Below are positions 8,420 through 16,532 of a stretch of DNA of 64,000 bases, in pieces. The stretch is from Thalassotalea mangrovi (GTDB lineage Bacteria > Pseudomonadota > Gammaproteobacteria > Enterobacterales > Alteromonadaceae): contig NZ_SWDB01000010.1 in the NCBI RefSeq assembly GCF_005116735.1, positions 62,001 to 126,000 of the forward strand, in the 5' to 3' direction. Numbering within the stretch: the stretch's first letter is position 1; each line of letters begins with the position of its first letter. The position numbers and the translations under genes are program-made. The notes beneath the pieces are model-generated. The model was not told the DNA's origin and made no database searches. It saw nothing but the letters and a program-made list of their open reading frames with translations.

Positions 8420-9633
8420 CTAATCATACTTCAAAGACGCTGCCGGTCATTATTGCCGGTGCCGGTCCAGCCGGTTCAGTATTGGCACTGTATCTGGCAC
8501 AACATAACATTGATGTGCTGTTACTGGAAAAATGTGACTCCCTGCCCATTGACCTAAGGGCGTCAACCTTCCACCCACCGTCACTGGAGATGCTTGATGA
8601 TCTTGGCGTGGCCCAGGCAATGATCGACAAAGGGCTCATTGTCGATCGATATCAGTATCGGGATCGAAAGACAGGCGACGTGGCGGAATTTGATATGTCG
8701 GTGATAGCCGATGAGACCCGGTTTCCCTATCGCCTGCAACTGGAACAGTATGAACTGACGTATATCATTGCCGGGCAACTGGCTAAGTTTGATTGTGTGC
8801 AAACCCTGTTTAACCATGAAGTGGTGGATTTTAACCAGGACCAGCACGGCGTCGAGGTCAAAGTGAAAACACCAACCGGCGAAAAGAGCCTTTGGGGGAG
8901 TTTTTTAATTGGCTGCGATGGCGCATCGAGCAAGGTTCGTAAAGCCGCCGGTATTGAATTTTCCGGCTTTACCTATGATGAAAAGTTTTTGGTGGTTAGC
9001 ACTGACTTTGCTTTTGAAAACGTGTTCGACAACCTGTCATACGTGAATTATGTTTCCGATCCGGACGAATGGTGCGTCATTCTTCGTACCGACAAGCTCT
9101 GGCGTGTGCTGTGGCCAACGGATCCTGATGAAACTAACTTAGATAAATATTTAACCGATGAGTTTATACAGGAGCGCCTGCATCACCTTTATGACAAGGC
9201 TGGTGATTACCATATTGGCCATCGCACTTTGTACAATGTTCACCAACGGGTTGCCGAAACCTACTTCAAGAATCGAGTTATCCTAGCCGGCGATGCCTGC
9301 CACATTAATAACCCGCTGGGTGGGATGGGGATGAATGGCGGGCTCCATGATGCCTTTAACCTGGCGGAGAAATTGGTCGACATTATCCACAATCAGGCGG
9401 ACTACCGGGACTTGTTTGCCCTCTATGACCGACAGCGAAAAGATTTGGCCGTGCAGTTTGTGCAAAAACATACCATAGAAAATAAAAAGCTGATGGAATC
9501 GACCGACCCGGACATTCAGGCCAAGCGCCAGAAAATGTTTATGGAAACGGCCGCTGATGTAAAAAAAGCCAAAGCTTTTGTGATGGAGCGCGCCATGTTT
9601 AATTGTTTGCGCGACTCGTTGAAAGTTAATTAA
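8416..9633 (+). CDS. FAD-dependent aromatic-ring-type monooxygenase
   Basis: A 405-residue group A flavoprotein hydroxylase of the PHBH/UbiH fold. The N terminus carries GAGPAGSVLALYLAQ followed by an acidic residue in LLLEK (FAD adenosine binding). GCDGASSKVRKAAG is the DG motif, and LAGDACHINNPLGGMGMNGG is the GD motif contacting the flavin ribityl chain. Such enzymes insert one oxygen atom into activated aromatic or heteroaromatic rings using NAD(P)H and O2. Its start overlaps the previous stop (ATGA), so the two are translationally coupled. Last gene of the operon; about 600 bp of repeat DNA follow. Confidence 0.85.
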   Translation: MTNHTSKTLPVIIAGAGPAGSVLALYLAQHNIDVLLLEKCDSLPIDLRASTFHPPSLEMLDDLGVAQAMIDKGLIVDRYQYRDRKTGDVAEFDMSVIADETRFPYRLQLEQYELTYIIAGQLAKFDCVQTLFNHEVVDFNQDQHGVEVKVKTPTGEKSLWGSFLIGCDGASSKVRKAAGIEFSGFTYDEKFLVVSTDFAFENVFDNLSYVNYVSDPDEWCVILRTDKLWRVLWPTDPDETNLDKYLTDEFIQERLHHLYDKAGDYHIGHRTLYNVHQRVAETYFKNRVILAGDACHINNPLGGMGMNGGLHDAFNLAEKLVDIIHNQADYRDLFALYDRQRKDLAVQFVQKHTIENKKLMESTDPDIQAKRQKMFMETAADVKKAKAFVMERAMFNCLRDSLKVN

Positions 9634-9679
9634 CCGGTTTATGGTTAATTTAAATTCTGCTGCACGGGGATAAGAATTC

Positions 9680-10098
9680 GATACGAACAATTATTGTTTG
9701 GTAATTGTTCTAAGGATGAGGACGCTGTCGAGGGAGACTTCGTCGCTGAGGACTGCGTCGTAAAAAGTTCGTCATCTCCATGTAAATGGAGATCTTCCTC
9801 TGTTATTGGTTAAGATTTCCTGTAGTATCAGCAAATGACTCAATAGCCAGGCGTAATCTTCGATTACATGCAATGCGATACGAATAATTATTGTTTGGTA
9901 ATTGTTCTGAGGGTGGACTGCGCCTGCTGGGCGGTTATTAGGTGAGGACGCTGTCGCTGAGGACGCTGTCGGTGAGGACTGCGTCGTAAAAGAGATCGTC
10001 ATCTCCATGTAAATGGAGATCTTCCTCTGATTCTGGTTAAGATTTCCTGTAGTATCAGGAAATGACTCAACCTCTAGGCGTAATCTTCGATTACATGC
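9680..10098. repeat. diverged tandem duplication of a ~200-bp repeat block
   Basis: Two copies (about 9680-9871 and 9877-10098) share the same order: GATACGAAYAATTATTG, a GAGGACGCTGTCG-type stretch, the hairpin CTCCAT-gtaa-ATGGAG flanked by GTCAT and ATC, a TTCCTG-type stretch, and GTAATC-ttc-GATTAC followed by ATGC. The second copy has extra GAGGAC units. No open frame with coding character is seen. Short CTAGGAGCG-type and AACCTGAAACCTG repeats follow up to the zinc-ribbon gene. Confidence 0.8.
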
Positions 10099-10228
10099 TA
10101 GGAGCGATAGCGTGCCAGGAATGCAATGTGCTAGAAACGCAGTGCGCTACCTGCTTAGTTGAAGGCCGTTCGCCCTCCGAGACCTGAAACCTGAAACCTG
10201 ACGTTGAGACCCGAAACCTTGTTTACTT

Positions 10229-10480
10229 ATGCCCAAACCGAATAAAAAACTTCCCACCAAAACCGTCAAAGTCATTTGCAATAGCTGTAATCAGTTATTG
10301 TTCAAGTACAAAAAAGGTGGGACCGGTGCGCTGATTAAGTGCTTCAAAGAACGCATCGTCGAAGACAATACCGAGCAACCTGGGATCTGTCCGAATTGCC
10401 ACACCGAATTTGCCCGGGATACCCTGGTGCGAGGCACACCAGCGTTTAAGATTATTGGAAACAAAGCTAAGCAAAAATAA
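10229..10480 (+). CDS. small zinc-ribbon protein
   Basis: An 83-residue basic protein with two CxxC pairs, CNSC (about 17-20) and CPNC (about 54-57), spaced as in a rubredoxin-like zinc ribbon. Lysine-rich ends (MPKPNKKLP and GNKAKQK) suggest nucleic-acid binding or ribosome association. There is no signal peptide. The upstream sequence is repeat DNA without an obvious Shine-Dalgarno site, so the start is supported only by the ATG and the coding pattern. It stands alone between repeat arrays. I do not recognise a named family. Confidence 0.65.
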   Translation: MPKPNKKLPTKTVKVICNSCNQLLFKYKKGGTGALIKCFKERIVEDNTEQPGICPNCHTEFARDTLVRGTPAFKIIGNKAKQK

Positions 10481-10485
10481 AAGGA

Positions 10486-10838
10486 GCATCGCTTCCTTTT
10501 AGTTTTAGCACGCAACCTATGGTTGCTCCTAGCACGCTAAATCAGAGATTCAGCTCCTGGCACACGATGAAACATCGTTCCTAGCATACAATCGAAGATT
10601 GCGCCTAGCGGTTAATTAAAGATAGCTCTTAGCACGCTAAATCAGAAATTCAGCTCCTGGCACACGATGAAACATCGTTCCTAGCATGCAATCGAAGATT
10701 GCGCCTAGCGGTTAACAATTACTAGAAGCGTTAGCGTGCTAGGAATGTAATGTGCTAGGAGTGAAACGTGCTAGGAGTGAAACGTGCTAGGAGTGAAACG
10801 TGCTAGGAATGTAATGTGCTAGGAACGCAGTGTGCTTT
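10486..10838. repeat. family A hairpin array (connector TCCTAGCAC / GTGCTAGGA)
   Basis: Constant connectors of the form TCCTAGCAY alternate with short hairpins of differing stem: GCAACC-tat-GGTTGC, ACGATG-aaa-CATCGT (twice) and ACAATC/GCAATC-gaa-GATTGY (twice). A block of about 100 bp is present twice in tandem. The right end becomes short units (AATGTAATGT, AGTGAAACGT, AACGCAGTGT) each between GCTAGGA and GTGC. No coding frame is supported. Confidence 0.8.
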
Positions 10839-11180
10839 TTAAAACGGCAAAGTCAATAACTCACCGAGGCTTGGTTGCCATTGAAAATCCGCGAGCTTTA
10901 CTTTACCACCAATCACTACAATCCCCTCTTCCTGCAGCCGCTTTACCTGCCGTTGATAAGCGTCGCTACCTTTTTGCAACGAAATTTTTCCCTGGCTGTT
11001 CAGCACTCGATGCCAGGGCAGGTTTTGTGACGGTGAAGCGAGTTTCAGTGCCCTTCCCGCCAATCTCGCTCGCCCGGGCAAGCCAGCCAGATCCGCCAGT
11101 TGACCATAGCTAACCACCTTGCCCGGTGGGATCAGGGCAACCAGGGTCCAGATGCGATGATGGTTTTCGTTAGGTTTCAT
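10839..11180 (-). CDS. alkyltransferase-like (ATL) DNA-repair protein
   Basis: A 113-residue protein corresponding to the DNA-binding domain of O6-alkylguanine-DNA alkyltransferase. The active-site PCHRV is replaced by PWHRV (residues 55-59), with Trp in place of the alkyl-accepting Cys. This is the hallmark of ATL proteins, which bind O6-alkylguanine without removing it and hand the lesion to nucleotide excision repair. IPPGKVVSYGQLADLAGLPGRAR (a helix-turn-helix with the Arg finger) is intact. It stands alone between two family A hairpin arrays, so its promoter lies within repeat DNA. The identification is strong; dependence on UvrA is known for the family, not shown here. Confidence 0.9.
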   Translation of the reverse strand: MKPNENHHRIWTLVALIPPGKVVSYGQLADLAGLPGRARLAGRALKLASPSQNLPWHRVLNSQGKISLQKGSDAYQRQVKRLQEEGIVVIGGKVKLADFQWQPSLGELLTLPF

Positions 11181-11185
11181 AAGTC

Positions 11186-11525
11186 AAAGCACGCAATCCT
11201 TTATTGCTCCTAGCACGCTAAATCAGAGATTCAGCTCCTAGCACACGATGAAACATCGTTCCTAGCATGCAATCGAAGATTGCGCCTAGTAGCTTGTTAT
11301 TGTTAGGAGTCTAACATCCAGAAGCGATAGCATGCCAGCAGTGAAATAAGTCAGAAGCGACACCATGCTAGAAACGAAGTGTGCTAGGAGCGACAGCGTG
11401 CTAGGAGCGACAGCGTGCTAGGAGCGACAGCGTGCTAGGAGCGACAGCGTGCTAGGAGCGACAGCGTGCTAGGAGCGACAGCGTGCTAGGAGCGACAGCG
11501 TGCTAGGAATGCAATGTGCTATTAG
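11186..11525. repeat. family A hairpin array with seven perfect 17-bp tandem units
   Basis: The left part repeats the hairpins of the preceding array (GCAATC-ctt-TATTGC variant, ACGATG-aaa-CATCGT, GCAATC-gaa-GATTGC) between CCTAGCAC connectors. From 11383 to 11501 the 17-mer GCTAGGAGCGACAGCGT occurs seven times without a mismatch, then gives way to the AATGCAATGT variant. A stretch of AACCTGAAACCTG repeats follows. It lies between the ATL gene start and the 3' end of the FG-GAP gene. Confidence 0.85.
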
Positions 11526-11597
11526 CTTTACTTAGGCCGTTCGCCCTCCGAAACCTGAAACCTGAAACCTGCCTCCTCGATTTGCTGATCATCAGCG

Positions 11598-13175
11598 CTA
11601 CTTAGCGCTGATGATCACCAAATCGTCATGATACTGCGCATCGTCTTCATCACCATAGCGCACCAACAGCTCTTCCTTACCATCATCGTTTAAGTCATCG
11701 CTCGTCAAAAACACGCCGTTTTGCGGCAATGGCAGAGAGAAACGTTGTGCTCTATTGGTAATGTATTTATCACCGTTAACACCGGCATAGATTTTCAGCT
11801 TGTTTTCGTCAGCGCTGAGGATCAGCTCTTTGTAGCCATCACCATTTAAATCCGCCAGTTTAACGATGGGGGCGCCACTTTTTCCGGTAGATAGACTAAA
11901 TGTAAGTTCGACTTCTTTACTGATGCTTTTCCTGAATGCTCCAGAGCTAGCATCCTGCACATAAATCAACACATCCTGATCGACGCTACCACTGAGCAAT
12001 GCACCAATAATCTGTGACACAGAAATATCGAATGACGACATCAGTACTTCCTGTCTCGCATCCCGATTCAGGTCAATAAATTGAATATCTCCGACGGTGC
12101 CGTCACTGGCCAGCACGGTGCTTGGTTGTTGTTGGAAGCTAACACTACCGTCACTAACCTGGCCAAAAAACACCTGATAATCGTTGCTTCGATCTAAGAC
12201 CCCGGAACTGGTGCTGTGCCGCACCACAAGGTCGACAATACCGTCGCCATTGATATCGTCCATGCTTTCCAGGTTCTGATGATCGAGATTACTTTGATCC
12301 AGATTCGAACCATCGGCATTGCGGGTATCCCACCAATTTTGCCCAGAAATTCTCGAATTGATGTTCACCTGCTGGGCCTGCGACGAAAATTCGCCCAGCG
12401 GCGATGCCAGATAAACTAGAAGCTTACCATCATCTACCCAGGCAATATCAGCAAGCTGATCCTGATTCATATCGGCCAGAAACCATTTTCGCCTGGTATA
12501 ACTGACGCTCGACTCAAACACCTCGACAACCGGCGTAATTGGCAATTGCTGGCGCTCGTAACCAATATCAACAGGAGCTTCTCCTTTTGCCTCCCCCTGG
12601 GCCTGCAGTGGCGATGACACATAGAGGTTCAAGCCGTTAAAATCAGCAAGCGCAAAATCAGGGTGTCGGTCGTGGTTTAAATAGCGGACGAAATTACCGC
12701 GCTTTAAGTAGTTCGATGATTGCTTAATAAATATCGATTGCACCTTTAACAGCGGCTGAAACGGTTGTTCCGCCTGCTCCGGCTGCAATTCGATGATCTC
12801 TGTACTGGTCAGAAAATAGAGGCGATGCAATGGACGCTGCGCTGCAATCGACGATTTACCTACCACTTTTAATTCTGCATCCGAATCAAAGGCAAAGTAG
12901 CTGGCATCGATTGGCAGGTGCCGATACAACTCATATTCACCAGATCGCGTATCGACGGCAAAAATGGCCAATTGGCCTCGCCCTTCTTTCTCACCGATCA
13001 AGATAATTTCCTTGCCTGGGTTTGGCAGGAAATTACCGCGAAGAGGCTCCTGAGAGATAGAAAATGGTGCTGAAATGGTTTGAGAGTTCAGGGTCAGGTC
13101 CTGCGACCGGGCGTTCATCGTGGCAAAAACCAGAATCAACGCCAACAGATTTCGAACTGTACGTATTTTTAGCAT
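11598..13175 (-). CDS. exported FG-GAP/VCBS repeat protein
   Basis: A 525-residue secreted protein with a signal peptide (LLALILVFATMNARS, cleaved near residue 25). At least five calcium-binding-type repeats are visible: DMNQDQLAD, DINGDGIVD, DLNRDARQE, DLNGDGYKE and DLNDDGKEE. Each is followed by a hydrophobic strand, as in FG-GAP/VCBS beta-propeller blades. Such proteins are usually periplasmic or surface propellers with binding rather than catalytic roles. It lies 26 bases after the SDR gene on the same strand and is probably co-transcribed with it. No enzymatic motif seen. Confidence 0.8.
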   Translation of the reverse strand: MLKIRTVRNLLALILVFATMNARSQDLTLNSQTISAPFSISQEPLRGNFLPNPGKEIILIGEKEGRGQLAIFAVDTRSGEYELYRHLPIDASYFAFDSDAELKVVGKSSIAAQRPLHRLYFLTSTEIIELQPEQAEQPFQPLLKVQSIFIKQSSNYLKRGNFVRYLNHDRHPDFALADFNGLNLYVSSPLQAQGEAKGEAPVDIGYERQQLPITPVVEVFESSVSYTRRKWFLADMNQDQLADIAWVDDGKLLVYLASPLGEFSSQAQQVNINSRISGQNWWDTRNADGSNLDQSNLDHQNLESMDDINGDGIVDLVVRHSTSSGVLDRSNDYQVFFGQVSDGSVSFQQQPSTVLASDGTVGDIQFIDLNRDARQEVLMSSFDISVSQIIGALLSGSVDQDVLIYVQDASSGAFRKSISKEVELTFSLSTGKSGAPIVKLADLNGDGYKELILSADENKLKIYAGVNGDKYITNRAQRFSLPLPQNGVFLTSDDLNDDGKEELLVRYGDEDDAQYHDDLVIISAK

Positions 13176-13201
13176 CAGAACCCCTCTCCTTTACGATGTG
13201 A

Positions 13202-13891
13202 TTACCAGGGTAACACTTCCCCGTTTGAATGCCGGAATACCCCGGAATCCAATAACGATAAATCATCCATAAGCCCTACTAAGCGCTGTGCGGCAACCTG
13301 AGCGGAAATATCTCCGCGACCTTCGACCATGTCGGTTTGTACATACCCTGGATGATAAATACCAACCGCAATTCCCTGATGATACAGGTCTTTTGACAAC
13401 GACATCGCCGCGGCGTTCAATGCGGCTTTCGACATCCGGTACCCATAGCGACCTCCTGAGCCGTTATCGGCAATCGAGCCCATACGAGAGGTAATCAGTG
13501 CGATTTTACTGCCAGAGCGTAAGTTGCCTTGCAGTGCCTGGCATATGGATAACGGTGCCAACGCATTGACCCGAAACTGTTGTTCAATTTGCTCAGGATT
13601 AAAGTTTTGCAACGACTCATCCCTGAGGATGCCAGCGTTATTAACCAAAAGATCAACGACGACATTATCCAGCGCTTGCTGCAATGCCGTGATGCCCTCC
13701 GCCGTGGCGACATCGATACCATCGACCACCGTCACATCACATTCATTTTGTAAGGTGTTGAGTGCCTCTGAGGAAGATCGGCAGATGGCAAACACCCTGT
13801 CTCCCCGCCTGGCAAATACTTCTGCCATTGCCAGTCCAATGCCCCGATTAGCGCCAGTGATTACTACAGACAAGGGATCCGATTTTAACAT
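13202..13891 (-). CDS. short-chain dehydrogenase/reductase
   Basis: A 229-residue SDR. TGANRGIGLAMA (about 12-23) is the nucleotide-binding glycine motif, NNAG is the structural motif, and YRMSKAALN supplies the catalytic Tyr and Lys (Y-x-x-x-K) with Ser from LITSRMG upstream. HPGYVQTDM is the usual PG motif after the active site. An Arg after the glycine motif and RSS in the next strand favour NADP(H). Substrate not predictable. First gene of a two-gene unit with the FG-GAP protein. Confidence 0.87.
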   Translation of the reverse strand: MLKSDPLSVVITGANRGIGLAMAEVFARRGDRVFAICRSSSEALNTLQNECDVTVVDGIDVATAEGITALQQALDNVVVDLLVNNAGILRDESLQNFNPEQIEQQFRVNALAPLSICQALQGNLRSGSKIALITSRMGSIADNGSGGRYGYRMSKAALNAAAMSLSKDLYHQGIAVGIYHPGYVQTDMVEGRGDISAQVAAQRLVGLMDDLSLLDSGVFRHSNGEVLPW

Positions 13892-14055
13892 ACTAAACTC
13901 TTCCTACTGCTTTCATGCCTTCTTCTCAGTGTACTGCAAGGTAATACCAATCACATTAATTTATCCTCAAAGGAAATCGTTAAAAACAATCTGGCTGATA
14001 TTGAAACCTATGCAGGACTTCTATACTGAAGATAAATTACCCAAAGAGAGCCATT

Positions 14056-15642
14056 ATGAGCAAACCCGTTATCGCCGATATCAAGCCGGCAAAAGCATCG
14101 TTGACCAAGGATAAAGACCGCTACTTTTGTGCCTGCGGCTTATCGTCCGACCAACCTTTCTGCGATGGCTCACATAGCTCTACCTCGATTACGCCCATTA
14201 AGATCAGTGTTGATGAAGATAAAACCGCTTATTTGTGTCAATGCAAACAATCCAATAACCTGCCTTACTGTGATGGTTCTCATAAGCAGTTCAGTGAGGA
14301 AGATATTGGTAGCTCACCGGATGCAAAAAACAATGAGTCAGAGGACAATGGTAGTTCTGACAACAGCGGTGACGAGAAGAACAAGCCGCCAAAAGCCAAA
14401 GCAACCCAGGAAGAGCCTACGCTGGAGTTCATTCATGAGTTGGCTAAACATGGATTGGAAAAAACTGGCCACCATGGGCCTATGGTGGCAATGGGAGTGC
14501 CTAAAAACCAATTGCCAACGTGGGATGATATTCAAATTATGACCGCACAGCTGGCTCATAAACCACTACTCGACGATATGGAAGTGGGCACTGAACTCAT
14601 TATCGGTAAACAAGCAAAAAAACCGTTAGAACTGGCCATCCCTTTATTGGTTTCGGACATGAGCTTTGGCGCCCTGTCAAAAAATGCCAAGGTGGCACTG
14701 GCGAAGGGCGCACAACTGGCAAATACCGGCATTTGTTCCGGAGAAGGTGGCATGCTGCCCGATGAGCAGGAAAATAATCAACGCTACTTTTACGAATATG
14801 CCAGTGCCGGCTACGGCTATGACGAAGAAAAATTAAAAAACGTTCAGGCATTTCATTTTAAAGGCGGACAGGCAGCAAAAACCGGTACGGGTGGCCATCT
14901 GCCAGCGGATAAAAATACCGAACTCATTGCTAAAGTTCGAGGCCTAGAACCCGGTACCGATGCCATCTCCCCGTCAACATTCATAGACCTGACGACGGTC
15001 GCCGATTTTCGCCACTTCGCCGACCGGATCCGGGAAATCACCGGCGGTATTCCAATCGGCTTTAAACTCAGTGCCAACCATATCGAGGCCGATATTAAGT
15101 TTGCGGTTGAGGCCAGTGCCGATTACATCATTATTGATGGTCGCGGCGGCGGAACCGGAGCGGCACCGGCGCTGTTTCGCGATCACATTAGCGTGCCGAC
15201 GATTCCAGCACTGGCTCGTGCCCGCCATATCCTCGACAAAATCGGCGCCACAGAAAAGGTTACCTTAATCATTACCGGCGGCCTGCGCACCCCCAGCGAC
15301 TTTATTAAAGCCATGGCTCTCGGTGCCGATGGCATTGCCCTGGCTAACTCGGCGATACAGGCGATAGGCTGCGTCGGCGCAAGGATGTGCAATCTCAATA
15401 ATTGCCCATCCGGGGTAGCCACCCAAGATCCAGAATTAACCAAGCGCCTCAACGTGGAACAAAGCGCCCAGCGCCTGAATCGCTTTTTACGGGCTTCGAC
15501 CGAATTAATGCAGGTGATGGCCAGGGCCTGTGGTCATCAGCACCTTTGCGGCTTTAATCGTCACGATATTGCAAGCTGGCATCGCCAGGTCGCCGATTTA
15601 GCTGGTATTGACTATGCTGGTTATAAGGCGACTCGCTTATAA
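14056..15642 (+). CDS. twin CDGSH iron-sulfur / glutamate synthase-like FMN domain fusion
   Basis: A 528-residue fusion. The N terminus has two CDGSH [2Fe-2S] modules with the C-x-C-x8-C-x3-H ligand set: Cys25, Cys27, Cys36, His40 and Cys61, Cys63, Cys72, His76. An acidic linker rich in Ser/Asp/Glu (about 83-115) leads to a GltB-type FMN barrel (about 125-528). There, MSFGALSKNAKVALAKGA, GTGGHLPADKN, GRGGGTGAAP and GADGIALANSAIQAIGC...MCNLNNCPSGVATQDP match the glutamate synthase central domain. The Cys cluster in MCNLNNCPSG is the 3Fe-4S-type site. It probably transfers electrons between the clusters and FMN; the amidotransferase domain is absent, so it is not a complete glutamate synthase. 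Confidence 0.85.
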   Translation: MSKPVIADIKPAKASLTKDKDRYFCACGLSSDQPFCDGSHSSTSITPIKISVDEDKTAYLCQCKQSNNLPYCDGSHKQFSEEDIGSSPDAKNNESEDNGSSDNSGDEKNKPPKAKATQEEPTLEFIHELAKHGLEKTGHHGPMVAMGVPKNQLPTWDDIQIMTAQLAHKPLLDDMEVGTELIIGKQAKKPLELAIPLLVSDMSFGALSKNAKVALAKGAQLANTGICSGEGGMLPDEQENNQRYFYEYASAGYGYDEEKLKNVQAFHFKGGQAAKTGTGGHLPADKNTELIAKVRGLEPGTDAISPSTFIDLTTVADFRHFADRIREITGGIPIGFKLSANHIEADIKFAVEASADYIIIDGRGGGTGAAPALFRDHISVPTIPALARARHILDKIGATEKVTLIITGGLRTPSDFIKAMALGADGIALANSAIQAIGCVGARMCNLNNCPSGVATQDPELTKRLNVEQSAQRLNRFLRASTELMQVMARACGHQHLCGFNRHDIASWHRQVADLAGIDYAGYKATRL

Positions 15643-15690
15643 CTGCATGCAGAATAACGCATTAACACTCTTAGGAGCTATGACAACAAT

Positions 15691-16530
15691 ATGCTGAAAG
15701 CTTTCTTCAAGGATCCTCTATTTCACTTCATGGTAATCGCAGCGGTGCTATTTGTGACGTACGATCTGCGCAACGACGATGCGGATATCGATCAACAAGT
15801 TATCAATGTCAGTAGCGGCCGGGTCGAACAATTGCATCAACGCTTTGTCAAAGTCTGGCAACGCACCCCCACGCAACAGGAAATGGATAGTTTAATCAAC
15901 CGATATGTGCTTGACGAAATCTATGCTCGTGAGGCCCGGTCCATGGGGCTGGATGAAAACGACAGCGTGATTCGCAAACGCCTGCGGCAGAAACTGGAAT
16001 TTATGATGCAGGATATCAGCACCGCCAAACCACCAGAGCAGGATGTGTTACAGGCGTTTTTCCAGCAACATCAGGATAATTATCGATTAGAGGACAGTTA
16101 CAGTTTTCAGCAGGTATTTATCAGCGATGATCAAGAACCCGACCAGGTAAATCGCTGGCTTGAACAACAGCAGCAGCGGATCACCAAAGGCCTGGAACCG
16201 GAGGGGCATTCATCGTTACTGCCGGCCAACCTGGTCAATCACGGCGCTGGCCATATCGCCCGCCAGTTTGGTGATAATTTTGCACAGGCATTATCCTCTT
16301 CGCCGATAGAACAATGGTATGGCCCGATTGAGTCCGGCTATGGTAAACACTTTGTCTATATTGAGGATGTCCAACCCGGTACCCTGCCGGCATTAGCCGA
16401 CATTAAAGATAAAGTCATCGCCGACTGGCGCTATCAAAAGGATCAGGATTTCCAGGACAAGTTTGAACAGGAATTGCTGAAGCGTTATCAAATCAATGTT
16501 GATATGTCGATGCTACTGGCCGGGGAATAA
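15691..16530 (+). CDS. membrane-anchored PpiC/SurA-like peptidyl-prolyl isomerase family protein
   Basis: A 279-residue protein with one N-terminal membrane segment (FHFMVIAAVLFVTYDL) and a periplasmic remainder. The helical part (INRYVLDEIYAREARSMGLDENDSVIRKRLRQKLEFM) is the SurA/PpiC chaperone module. It is followed by a parvulin-like region ending in WYGPIESGYGKHFVYIEDVQPG. Family members fold or chaperone exported proteins. It is followed after two bases by the HupE-like gene, a pairing that suggests a joint membrane role. The AGGAG site lies 13 bases from this ATG, with a five-codon reading frame (15680-15697) between them whose stop overlaps the start. Confidence 0.75.
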   Translation: MLKAFFKDPLFHFMVIAAVLFVTYDLRNDDADIDQQVINVSSGRVEQLHQRFVKVWQRTPTQQEMDSLINRYVLDEIYAREARSMGLDENDSVIRKRLRQKLEFMMQDISTAKPPEQDVLQAFFQQHQDNYRLEDSYSFQQVFISDDQEPDQVNRWLEQQQQRITKGLEPEGHSSLLPANLVNHGAGHIARQFGDNFAQALSSSPIEQWYGPIESGYGKHFVYIEDVQPGTLPALADIKDKVIADWRYQKDQDFQDKFEQELLKRYQINVDMSMLLAGE

Positions 16531-16532
16531 CC

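Noticed and set aside
11383-11501. Possible CRISPR array
   Set aside because: The 17-bp units abut one another without spacers, and no cas genes are present.
10486-11525. Integron attC cassette array
   Set aside because: The hairpins lack attC core sites (RYYYAAC/GTTRRRY), there is no integrase, and the flanked genes do not look like cassettes.
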